Assembly: GCA_964496575.1 (NCBI GenBank)
Contig: CAZCAC010000096.1
Location: forward strand, 1 to 32,841
From: CAZCAC01 sp964496575
Lineage (GTDB): Bacteria > Planctomycetota > UBA1135 > GCA-002686595
Reading direction: 5' to 3'
DNA length: 32,841 nt
Below, piece after piece: positions 24,665 to 32,841 of this stretch (position 1 is the first letter of the stretch; each line of letters opens with the position of its first letter). The notes below the pieces were generated by a model. That model was not told where the DNA came from. It made no database searches and saw nothing but the letters and a program-made list of their open reading frames with translations. Made by a program: the position numbers and the translations under genes.

Positions 24665-26179
24665 ATGGAGAAGTACTCGGTGATCGTCGTCTCCATTTCG
24701 GCGGCTTATCTCCTCGCCTGTCTGGTCATCGGCATGCTGCCCGGCCGCAAGGCGAGCAGCTCCGCGGCGGGGTACGTTGCCGGGGACCGGAGCCTCGGTG
24801 TGCTGGTGATGTACTTCATCACCGGTGCGACGATCTTCAGCGCCTTCGCCTTCCTCGGCGCGCCCGGCTGGGCCTACTCACGAGGAGCGGCGGCGTTCTA
24901 CATCCTCGCCTACGGCACGCTGGGGTTCCTGCCCTTCTACTTCCTCGGTCCGCGGGCGGCGCGCCTGGGCAAGGCGTACGGCTTCGTCACGCAGGCGCAG
25001 ATGGTCAGCGCGCGCTTCCGCTTCCCCGCGCTCGCCGGGGTGATGGCGTTGATCAGCACCGTGGCCTTCGTGCCCTATCTCGCGCTGCAAATGAAGGGCG
25101 CTGGATACGTACTGGAAGAGATGACCCGTGGAGCGGTGCCGAGCTGGGTCGGCGCGGCGATCGTCTACGGGGTGGTCATGATCTACGTCCTGCGCAGCGG
25201 CGTGCTCGGTGTGGGCTGGACGAATACCTTCCAGGGCATCTTCATGATGGCCCTGGCCTGGATCATGGGTTTGTATCTGCCGCACGTGCTGTACGGCGGC
25301 GTGGGGCCGATGTTCGACGAGATCATCGCGAAGCGCCCCGAGCTCTTGACCCCGCCCGGGTTGACCAGCGGCGGCGAGAGCTGGAGCTGGGGGGAGTACA
25401 CCACGGCCATCCTGGTCTCGGTGATCGGTTTTGCGGTTTGGCCGCACCTGTTCATGAAGGCTTTCACCGCGCGCGATGGGCGGACCATTCGGCGTACCGT
25501 GGTGCTCTACCCGACCTTCCAGCTCTTCATCATCCCGCTGCTCCTGATCGGGTTCGCCGGCGTGATGTTTTCCTCGTCACCGGACGCCCCCGACCAGATC
25601 CTGCCCCACATGTTGATGAACCTGGAGCTCTCTCCGGTCGTCGTCGGCTTCTTCTGCGCGGGAGCGCTGGCCGCTTCGATGTCGAGCGGGGATGCCATCG
25701 TGCACGCCGGTGCGTCGATCCTGGTGCGCGACGGCTGGGTGACGTCGCTGCGGAAGCCACTCGAGGCACGGGTGGAGCGACTGGTGATTCGCGTGCTCGT
25801 CGTGATCCTCCTGATCGGGTCGTACGTGCTGGCGGTGCTCTTTCCCGGTACGCTGGTCGACCTCCTGCTCTTCGCCTACGGCCCGGTGGTGCAGTTCGCT
25901 CCGGCGGTGTACGCCACTCTCTTCCTGCGTCGCGTCTCGGGAGCCGGACTTCTCGTCGGCCTGATCCTCGGAGTCGCGACCAACGTTCTCTTCGCGCTCT
26001 ATCCCGACCTCCGACCGTGGCCGATCAACGCGGGCATCCTCGGGCTGGCGGTGAACGTGCTGGCCGTGACCCTCATCTCGGCGGTTACGAAGGCCAGGAC
26101 GGACGAGGAGACCGAGCGCTACCTGGCGATCGCCGGAGGCCGGGACCTCGACGAGCCCTCCGGGGAGCGAGCTTCCTGA
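24665..26179 (+). CDS. Sodium:solute symporter (SSS family)
   Basis: The 504-residue protein starts at ATG 24665; a GTG at 24662 directly after the upstream stop would add one residue. It has about thirteen hydrophobic segments and the LeuT-fold SSS layout. The sodium-site signature ALAASMSSGDAIVHAGASIL is clear in the eighth core segment. N-terminal features include GYVAGDRSLG and GATIFSAFAFLGAPGWAY. SSS members import sugars, amino acids, sialic acids or solutes with sodium. The operon with an amino-sugar epimerase and DUF3311 suggests import of an amino sugar or sialic acid, but transport specificity cannot be read from sequence. It converges with the sulfatase gene 26 bases away. Confidence 0.85.
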   Translation: MEKYSVIVVSISAAYLLACLVIGMLPGRKASSSAAGYVAGDRSLGVLVMYFITGATIFSAFAFLGAPGWAYSRGAAAFYILAYGTLGFLPFYFLGPRAARLGKAYGFVTQAQMVSARFRFPALAGVMALISTVAFVPYLALQMKGAGYVLEEMTRGAVPSWVGAAIVYGVVMIYVLRSGVLGVGWTNTFQGIFMMALAWIMGLYLPHVLYGGVGPMFDEIIAKRPELLTPPGLTSGGESWSWGEYTTAILVSVIGFAVWPHLFMKAFTARDGRTIRRTVVLYPTFQLFIIPLLLIGFAGVMFSSSPDAPDQILPHMLMNLELSPVVVGFFCAGALAASMSSGDAIVHAGASILVRDGWVTSLRKPLEARVERLVIRVLVVILLIGSYVLAVLFPGTLVDLLLFAYGPVVQFAPAVYATLFLRRVSGAGLLVGLILGVATNVLFALYPDLRPWPINAGILGLAVNVLAVTLISAVTKARTDEETERYLAIAGGRDLDEPSGERAS

Positions 26180-26205
26180 GCTGACCCGTGTGCGTCGCGT
26201 CGGGG

Positions 26206-27555
26206 CTACCCGCTGATCTTCTTCACGCCGCGGGTCAGATCCTCCTGGAGATACAGCATCTCGTAGAGCATCTCCAGCGCCTCGTCGGGGTGCTCCTTGG
26301 CCAGGTCCTTGCGCTCCTTCGGATCGGTCTCCAGATCGTGGAGCAACGCCTTGGGTTCCTTGCCGGGCTTGACGGCCAGCACCATCGCCTTCCACTTGCC
26401 CCGCCGCAGCCCTTGCCAGGCGCCGTACGACCAGTAGAGGTCGCGCTCCGGCACCGCCTCGCCGCGCAGCAGGAACCCCGAGAGGTCTACCCCGTCGAGT
26501 TTCTTGTTCTCCAGGTCTCCACCGGCCAGGGAGAGCATGGTCGGGGTGAAGTCCAGCGCGCTCACCAGCGCCTCGCTGCGCCCGCCCGCGGCGATTCCCG
26601 GCCCAGTCACCAGGGCCGGCACGCGGTGACCACCTTCCCAGACCTTGCCCCTGCGCCCGCGCCACGGACCCGGGCTGCCCACCCTAGTGGGGCCGTTGTC
26701 GGAGGTGAAGATCACGTAGGTGCTCTCGGAGAGTCCGAGGGCTTCGACCTCGGCGACGATCTTGCCCACGCCCTCGTCGAGCGCGGTGATCATCTCCACG
26801 TAGGCGACCTCCCGATCTCCCCGCGGGCCCATGCCGCTGGCCTTGTCGCCCTCCTTCCGGAAGGCCGCGTCGCCGCGGCCCTGGTAGGGGGAGCTCGACG
26901 CCGCGTGCGAGAGGAGGAGGAAGAACGGAGTCTCCTTGTGCCGCCGGAGGAAGTCCAGGCCGTACCCGGTGATCAAGTCGGTCGTGTATCCTTGGTCGGC
27001 TTCGAGCTCACCGTCTCGCCACCAGTCGATGTGACCGATCGGACCGATGTGGGAGAAGTAGTCGACGTCCTTGCCGACGAATCCGCGAAACTCGTCGAAG
27101 CCCTGCACGATTGGCCCGAACTCGGCGGTGTACCCGAGATGCCACTTGCCGAAGATCGCCGTCGCGTAGCCGAGCTCACGGAGCATCTCCGCGACGGTGA
27201 CCGCCGAGGGGGCGAGTCCGGTCTCCCGGTGGCGCGTCACGGCGAAGGAGCCCTCGATACCGAGGCGCTGTGGGTAGAGCCCCGTCAGCAGCCCCGCACG
27301 AGCCGGACTGCACGCCACCCCGCTGCTGTGGAAGTCGGTGAGCAGCATCCCCCTTTTCTCCAGCGCCTCGATGTTCGGCGTTGCGATCGAGCCTCCGTAG
27401 CAAGCGAGGTCGCCGTAGCCGAGGTCGTCGGCGAGGATCAGGACGAAGCTGGGCGGGCGCTTCTCCCGCGCCTCCCCGGAGGTCTCCTGCGCTCCGCAGC
27501 AGAGCGCGAGGATCGTCAGCCAGGCCAGGGTGGTCGAGTGCAGCGGGATGTTCAT
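26206..27555 (-). CDS. Secreted S1-family sulfatase
   Basis: The 449-residue protein starts at ATG 27555, with GAGGA about 12 bases upstream; an in-frame ATG at 27603 has no supporting signal. A signal segment covers residues 8-22. The alkaline-phosphatase-type sulfatase motifs are present: DDLGYGD for metal binding, CSPARAGLLTG with Cys82 as the residue turned into formylglycine, and GKWHLG. TSDNGP supplies the remaining Asp/Asn metal ligands. CSPAR fits the C-x-P-x-R rule, and an external maturase would be needed. Sulfatases of this family remove sulfate esters from algal or host glycans. It lies 16 bases after the upstream gene, so the two are probably one operon. The specific sulfated sugar is unknown. 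Confidence 0.9.
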   Translation of the reverse strand: MNIPLHSTTLAWLTILALCCGAQETSGEAREKRPPSFVLILADDLGYGDLACYGGSIATPNIEALEKRGMLLTDFHSSGVACSPARAGLLTGLYPQRLGIEGSFAVTRHRETGLAPSAVTVAEMLRELGYATAIFGKWHLGYTAEFGPIVQGFDEFRGFVGKDVDYFSHIGPIGHIDWWRDGELEADQGYTTDLITGYGLDFLRRHKETPFFLLLSHAASSSPYQGRGDAAFRKEGDKASGMGPRGDREVAYVEMITALDEGVGKIVAEVEALGLSESTYVIFTSDNGPTRVGSPGPWRGRRGKVWEGGHRVPALVTGPGIAAGGRSEALVSALDFTPTMLSLAGGDLENKKLDGVDLSGFLLRGEAVPERDLYWSYGAWQGLRRGKWKAMVLAVKPGKEPKALLHDLETDPKERKDLAKEHPDEALEMLYEMLYLQEDLTRGVKKISG

Positions 27556-27571
27556 CGGTGTCGTCTTTTCC

Positions 27572-28627
<1,056 letters not shown>

Positions 28628-28812
28628 AACTGTCGCCTTCCCTCGGGTAGGGGGGCACCAGGATCGTCCCCCGGGCGGATCGGCGCAAGAGGGCCGCGGA
28701 GCGATTCGGTGCTCGGGATCCGTGCGGCTCGCCTCCCCGCCCTGGCGTGCCTCTCCGGAGGCGCTATCCTGGAGTTGTTCACGGATCTCGCTCGCGGGGA
28801 AGATGTAGCCCG

Positions 28813-31800
28813 ATGCCCGACCGTCCGAATCCGAAAGCGCAGCCGGATCACGACCCGATCGAGCTGTTCGCCGACTACGTCGCCCGGCGCGACGACGGGG
28901 AGGATGTCTCGTTCGAGGACCTGCTCGCGGCCCATCCCGAGTCGGCCGAGGAGCTGCGCACGATGCACGAGGACTGGGTCGAGGCCGTCGATCTCGTCGG
29001 TGACTTCGGCTCGGGGGTGCTTCGCGGGGCCGAGGAGAGCTCGATCGGCAGCGCCATCGTGCCCGGTGACGAGGAGCTCGAGCGATTGATCTCGCGTCTC
29101 TCGCACGGCGATCCCTCGCGCTTTCGCTACTCGGTGATGGGCGAGGTGGCGCGCGGCTCGATGGGCTCCATCCTGCGGGTCTGGGACGACGACCTCCACC
29201 GGCAGCTGGCCATGAAGGTGATCCTCGACGAGCAGGCCTTCCGCCCCGGCAGCGATGATCCGCCCAGCCGGGACCTGCACTCCGTCGCGCGCTTCCTGGA
29301 GGAAGCCCAGGTCACCGGACAGCTCGATCACCCCGGTATCGTCCCCGTGCACGAGCTGGGCGTCGACGAGCAGGGGCGCGTCTACTTCACCATGAAGCTG
29401 GTGCGCGGGCGGACCCTCTACGAGATCTTCCGCAAGGTGCGCGACGGGGAAGAGCGGTGGACGATCACGCGCGTCCTGAACCTGATCCTCAAGGCCTGCG
29501 AGTCGATGGCCTACGCCCACTCCAAGGGGGTGATCCACCGCGACCTGAAGCCCTCGAACATCATGGTCGGGCGCTTCGGCGAGGTCTACGTGATGGACTG
29601 GGGACTGGCGCGGATCCTCGGCCGGCAGGACACCAAGGACATCCGCCTCCTTCAGATGACCCAGATGAAGGAGGCCTCGACGATCGAGCTGCGCACCGAT
29701 CGTCAGAAGCACGCCGAGGAACGCCCCGACTCGCCGTTGATCACGCTCGACGGTGACGTCGTCGGCACGCCGGCGTACATGCCTCCCGAGCAGGCGCTCG
29801 GGCTGATCGAGGAGCTGGAGCCGCGCTCGGACGTCTACGCGGTGGGGGCGATGCTCTACCACCTCCTGACCGGTCGCGAGCCGTACACCGAGCCGGATCG
29901 CCGGCTGTCGCCGTACGTCATCCTCGCGCGGTTGCTCGACGGTCCCCCGACGCCGATCCTGGAGCTCGCCCCCGATACGCCGGCGGAGCTGATCGCCATC
30001 TGCGAGCGAGCGATGGCCCGCGACCCCGACGATCGCTACGGCGACATGGCGGAGCTCCACGAGGACCTCCGCGCCTACCTGGAGGATCGCGTGGTAAGCG
30101 CCCACCAGACCGGCGCGCGCGCCGAGCTCCGCAAGTGGGTGGCCCGGAACCCGATCGTGAGCCGGCTGGCCGGCGCCGCGATGGTGCTGCTCCTGGCCGC
30201 CGTCGGCCTCGGCGCCTGGGCGATCTCGAGCTGGGAGGACGTCAAGGCGGCCGAGAGCGCGCGGCGGCTCGAGACGATCGAAACGACCCTGGAGCGCGGA
30301 TTCCTGCACCTGGCCGATCGCGAGACGAGGCACGCGCTCCCCCTCTTCGAGTCGCTGCTGGACGAGCCGGGGGCGCCCCCCGAGGCGGTCGCGGGGATGG
30401 TGCTGGCGAACCTGAAGCTGGGCCAGCCCGAGGAAGCGCTCGCCGTCCTGGCGCAGCACACGGACGTCATCGCCGACCACCCCGGCTTGCGCCGCCTGGA
30501 GATTCAGGCCCTGCGTGGGGACGTTCACCGGCAGGGCCACGTCGAGGCGATCCAGCGTTACGAGGCGCTGCGGGCGGAGCACCCCCGCGACTTCCGGGCC
30601 GTCGCCGGATTAGTCCTGGCGCACCTCGAAGCGGAGGCCCTCACCGAGGCGCGGGGTGTGCTCGAAGCCGACATGACCATCCTCGACGAGCTTCCGGCGC
30701 TGCGCTTCCTGCGTCTCGAAGCCCTCGAGCGAGATCGCTCGAGCGCCGGCCGGTCGATGGCGGAGTGGCAGCGCCGGCGGCTGCCGCTGCCGGGGGGGGC
30801 GCTCGACCACTACCTGACCGGTGCCGCCCTGATGGCCAGCGAGGAGACCGTCGCGGACGCGGCCGAGCACTTCACCACGGCGATCCTCCAGACGCAGGAT
30901 CGCCCGCGGGCTCTCTACTATTACGAGGCGATCCGCGCCACCGCGGAGGTCCAGGGGTCCGCGTTCAGCCGGAACATGGGCAAGAGCCGGGAGAGCATCA
31001 ACGACGTCCACCGGCTGGCCAAGGCGATCCTGGAGATCTGGCCCGATTCCGCCGGCGCGGCGGAGAATATCGCATCCGCCTACGCGCGCTGCCGGAGCCT
31101 CGATCCGGGCGTGCTGCCGAAGGAGGGTTTCGATCGGGTCGTCGATGCGCTCGCCCGGAGGGCGGAGGCCCACCCCGACGACGCCACCGCGGTCTCCAAC
31201 CACGCCCGCATCCTCTGGTTGAGCGGAGCGTTCGAAGAGGCGGTTCGCGTCCAGGAACGGGCGATCGAGCTCGAGCCCACGGCGGGTCGCTACCTGGAGA
31301 TGGCGGTCATCCACTCGGAGGCGGGGTACGACGAGAAGGCGCTCGAGTACCTCCACGAGTCGCTGCGGCTGGATCCCGACCGGGTCTCGGCGCTGACGCA
31401 CCTGGGCAACATCCTCGACGACGACGGTGATCACGAGGGCGCGCTGGCAGCCTTCCGGCGCGCCCGCAAGGCCGGCGGGCAGGGCCCGACCGAGGCGTTC
31501 AACTGCGGGATCGCGCTGATGCACCTGGGTCGTTTCGAGGAGGCGGAGCGAGAGCTGCGCCGCAGCATGCGGCTGAACGAGCGAGAAGGGGAGGAGGCGT
31601 TCCCGTACCCCTACGCCCGTCACCTCGAGCGGCTGCGCGAGCTGCGTCGGATCGAGGGTTGCGAGAGCGATCTCGCCGCGGGCCGCATCCAGCTCTCGAC
31701 GGGGACCGACTATCGCCTCTACACCGACTACTGCCGCTACCGCGGTCACGATCTCTTGGGCGCGGAGCTCTGGCTGCAGCTGTTCGAGGGTCCGCGTGGT

Positions 31801-32127
31801 ATCCAGCCGCACTTCGGCTACCTCGCCGCGATCTCCGCGGCCGGAGCCGTCGCGGACGAGAGCCTCACGCCGGAGGAGCGTTCCTCGTGGCACCAGCGCG
31901 GCATCGAATGGCTGCAGCTGTATCTCGATCAGGTCTTCCTCAGCTACAGCTACCAGGACCCCTTCATCTCTCCGCGTTTCGTGCGCGACCTGGTTCACGG
32001 CTACCGGCTTCGCCCCAAGTTCGCCGCCTTGCGCGAACCGCCCGAGGACGCGAGCGCGGAGGACCGACGGCGCAGCGCCCGATTCCTGGAGCACCTCGAT
32101 CGACGCATGGAGGAGCTGGGCCTTTGA
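28813..32127 (+). CDS. Membrane Ser/Thr protein kinase with C-terminal TPR-like region
   Basis: The 1104-residue protein starts at ATG 28813; GGGGAAGA lies upstream at 28796-28803. The N-terminal 90 residues carry an acidic segment (ELFADYVARRDDGEDVSFED, then LLAAHPESAEELR) common to planctomycete kinases. The kinase domain covers about 104-400: glycine loop GEVARGSMGS (110-119), Lys135, HRDLKPSN with Asp244 as catalytic base, DWG at 262-264 in place of DFG, and GTPAYMPPEQ. A 20-residue membrane segment follows at about 453-472. The C-terminal 600 residues are helical repeats of TPR type (AFEEAVRVQERAIELEP, KALEYLHESLRLDPD, and FEEAERELRRSMRLN). The sigma-factor gene follows 28 bases on, so co-regulation is likely. 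A -10-like TATCCT lies at 28765-28770. Confidence 0.9.
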   Translation: MPDRPNPKAQPDHDPIELFADYVARRDDGEDVSFEDLLAAHPESAEELRTMHEDWVEAVDLVGDFGSGVLRGAEESSIGSAIVPGDEELERLISRLSHGDPSRFRYSVMGEVARGSMGSILRVWDDDLHRQLAMKVILDEQAFRPGSDDPPSRDLHSVARFLEEAQVTGQLDHPGIVPVHELGVDEQGRVYFTMKLVRGRTLYEIFRKVRDGEERWTITRVLNLILKACESMAYAHSKGVIHRDLKPSNIMVGRFGEVYVMDWGLARILGRQDTKDIRLLQMTQMKEASTIELRTDRQKHAEERPDSPLITLDGDVVGTPAYMPPEQALGLIEELEPRSDVYAVGAMLYHLLTGREPYTEPDRRLSPYVILARLLDGPPTPILELAPDTPAELIAICERAMARDPDDRYGDMAELHEDLRAYLEDRVVSAHQTGARAELRKWVARNPIVSRLAGAAMVLLLAAVGLGAWAISSWEDVKAAESARRLETIETTLERGFLHLADRETRHALPLFESLLDEPGAPPEAVAGMVLANLKLGQPEEALAVLAQHTDVIADHPGLRRLEIQALRGDVHRQGHVEAIQRYEALRAEHPRDFRAVAGLVLAHLEAEALTEARGVLEADMTILDELPALRFLRLEALERDRSSAGRSMAEWQRRRLPLPGGALDHYLTGAALMASEETVADAAEHFTTAILQTQDRPRALYYYEAIRATAEVQGSAFSRNMGKSRESINDVHRLAKAILEIWPDSAGAAENIASAYARCRSLDPGVLPKEGFDRVVDALARRAEAHPDDATAVSNHARILWLSGAFEEAVRVQERAIELEPTAGRYLEMAVIHSEAGYDEKALEYLHESLRLDPDRVSALTHLGNILDDDGDHEGALAAFRRARKAGGQGPTEAFNCGIALMHLGRFEEAERELRRSMRLNEREGEEAFPYPYARHLERLRELRRIEGCESDLAAGRIQLSTGTDYRLYTDYCRYRGHDLLGAELWLQLFEGPRGIQPHFGYLAAISAAGAVADESLTPEERSSWHQRGIEWLQLYLDQVFLSYSYQDPFISPRFVRDLVHGYRLRPKFAALREPPEDASAEDRRRSARFLEHLDRRMEELGL

Positions 32128-32155
32128 TCGATGAGGATCGCAGCGCACTGACCCG

Positions 32156-32803
32156 ATGAGTGATCGCCAAGCCGAATCCCCGGCCACCCTGTACCTCGAG
32201 CGCATCCGTTCGAAGGACCGGACCGCCCTGAGCGAGCTGCTCGACCGCTACCTGCCCCAGATCGAGCAGTGGGTCCGCAAGGAGCGGGGCGAGCACCTCC
32301 GGGCCGGCTTCGAGACCCTCGACCTCGTCCAGGACGTCGCGCTCGACCTGGTGCGCTACCTGCCGAACGTCCAGATCACCGATACCGACGCTTTTCGCGG
32401 CTTGCTGTACCGGATGATCCAGAACTCGCTGCGGAACAAGCACCACTACCTGAACATCCGCCGCCGGACCCTGGCCGCCGAGCAGCCGCTGGGCCCCGGG
32501 ACGGTGATCCGCCTCGACCCTGCCGACGAGCACCAGCCCACCCCCAGCGTCGAGGTGGGGAACCAGGAGCAGCAGGCGTGGATCCGCTTCGCCCTGGCGC
32601 TGATGGACCCGGACGACCAGGAGCTGATCCTGCGCCGTCACTTCGACGGCGAGGGCTTCGAGGAGATCGGCCGCGAGCTGAAGATCACCGCCGACGCCGC
32701 CCGGCAGCGTTTCAGCCGGGCGCGGGCCAAGCTGATGGTGCTGGTGGGGAGGTTGCGGCGGGGGCAGATCGAGGTGCCGGTGGGGGAGAGGCCGCAGAGG
32801 TAG
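32156..32803 (+). CDS. ECF-type RNA polymerase sigma factor
   Basis: The 215-residue protein starts at ATG 32156 and ends in TAG at 32801-32803. Region 2 is visible as LLDRYLPQIEQWVRKE and FETLDLVQDVALDLVRYLP, with FRGLLYRMIQNSLRNKHHYL completing it. Region 4 is visible as LALMDPDDQELILRRHFDGE, then GFEEIGRELKITADAARQRF with the helix-turn-helix. No anti-sigma gene follows inside the window. The kinase gene lies 28 bases upstream. ECF factors of planctomycetes are known to be encoded beside Ser/Thr kinases, so regulation by phosphorylation in place of an anti-sigma factor is a reasonable hypothesis. The short-unit repeat begins inside its last codons. Confidence 0.9.
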   Translation: MSDRQAESPATLYLERIRSKDRTALSELLDRYLPQIEQWVRKERGEHLRAGFETLDLVQDVALDLVRYLPNVQITDTDAFRGLLYRMIQNSLRNKHHYLNIRRRTLAAEQPLGPGTVIRLDPADEHQPTPSVEVGNQEQQAWIRFALALMDPDDQELILRRHFDGEGFEEIGRELKITADAARQRFSRARAKLMVLVGRLRRGQIEVPVGERPQR

Positions 32804-32841
32804 CGGAGATCGCGGAGTTTCAGCGCAGAGATCGCGGAGGG
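32793..32841 (+). repeat. Short-unit repeat (about 9 bases) overlapping the sigma-factor stop
   Basis: Successive units read CGCAGAGGT, AGCGGAGAT, CGCGGAGTT, then after a four-base spacer CGCAGAGAT and CGCGGAGGG, running to the window edge and probably beyond. A diverged copy lies on the minus strand at 1044-1091. It overlaps the last codons of the sigma factor (TAG at 32801-32803), so the repeat has either entered the gene end or shaped it. Function is unknown. Confidence 0.6.

Noticed and set aside
27490..27555. Lipobox of the sulfatase (LALCC)
   Set aside because: Residues before either Cys do not fit the [AG]-C rule, so an ordinary signal peptide is as likely.

Overview
The window is high-GC DNA from a bacterium that looks like a member of the Planctomycetota. 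This rests on established family associations: a long Ser/Thr kinase with a DWG motif next to an ECF-type sigma factor, a hydrazine-synthase-alpha-related secreted cytochrome-like protein that also carries LamG and beta-propeller segments, a secreted S1 sulfatase, and several secreted proteins that end in the same Gly/Cys-rich module. No rRNA, tRNA, transposase, phage gene or CRISPR array was seen. The assignment to phylum is an inference.

Layout. Positions 1-3552 hold the end of an FG-GAP secreted protein, a 544-base gap with a terminator and one copy of a short-unit repeat, a secreted protein with internal repeats on the minus strand, and a small PepSY-like ORF. Positions 3793-7816 hold a membrane protein with a cytoplasmic winged-helix domain and basic tail, a 309-base hairpin-rich gap, a secreted NlpC/P60-type hydrolase and a LamG protein. 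Positions 7857-11408 hold an exo-sialidase, a secreted esterase and a small membrane protein. Positions 11540-13108 (minus) hold a seven-repeat FG-GAP protein. Positions 13359-18521 form a two-gene unit of the HzsA-related protein and a GT39-like glycosyltransferase. A URO-D-fold methyltransferase-like gene (minus) and a 1044-residue secreted propeller protein follow.

Positions 23250-26179 are a tight operon of an N-acylglucosamine 2-epimerase, a DUF3311 protein and a sodium:solute symporter. Convergent to it is a minus-strand pair of an inositol-monophosphatase-family protein and a sulfatase. The window closes with the kinase and sigma factor pair, whose end runs into a second copy of the short-unit repeat.

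Working together: sialidase, esterase, sulfatase, epimerase and symporter are consistent with cutting, desulfating and importing sugars from host or algal glycans, but no sialate lyase or kinase is present, so the pathway is not demonstrated. Four secreted proteins (ending at 785, starting at 3075, 6638 and 13108) share a C-terminal module that may be a sorting or anchoring signal; this is the most promising undescribed element here.
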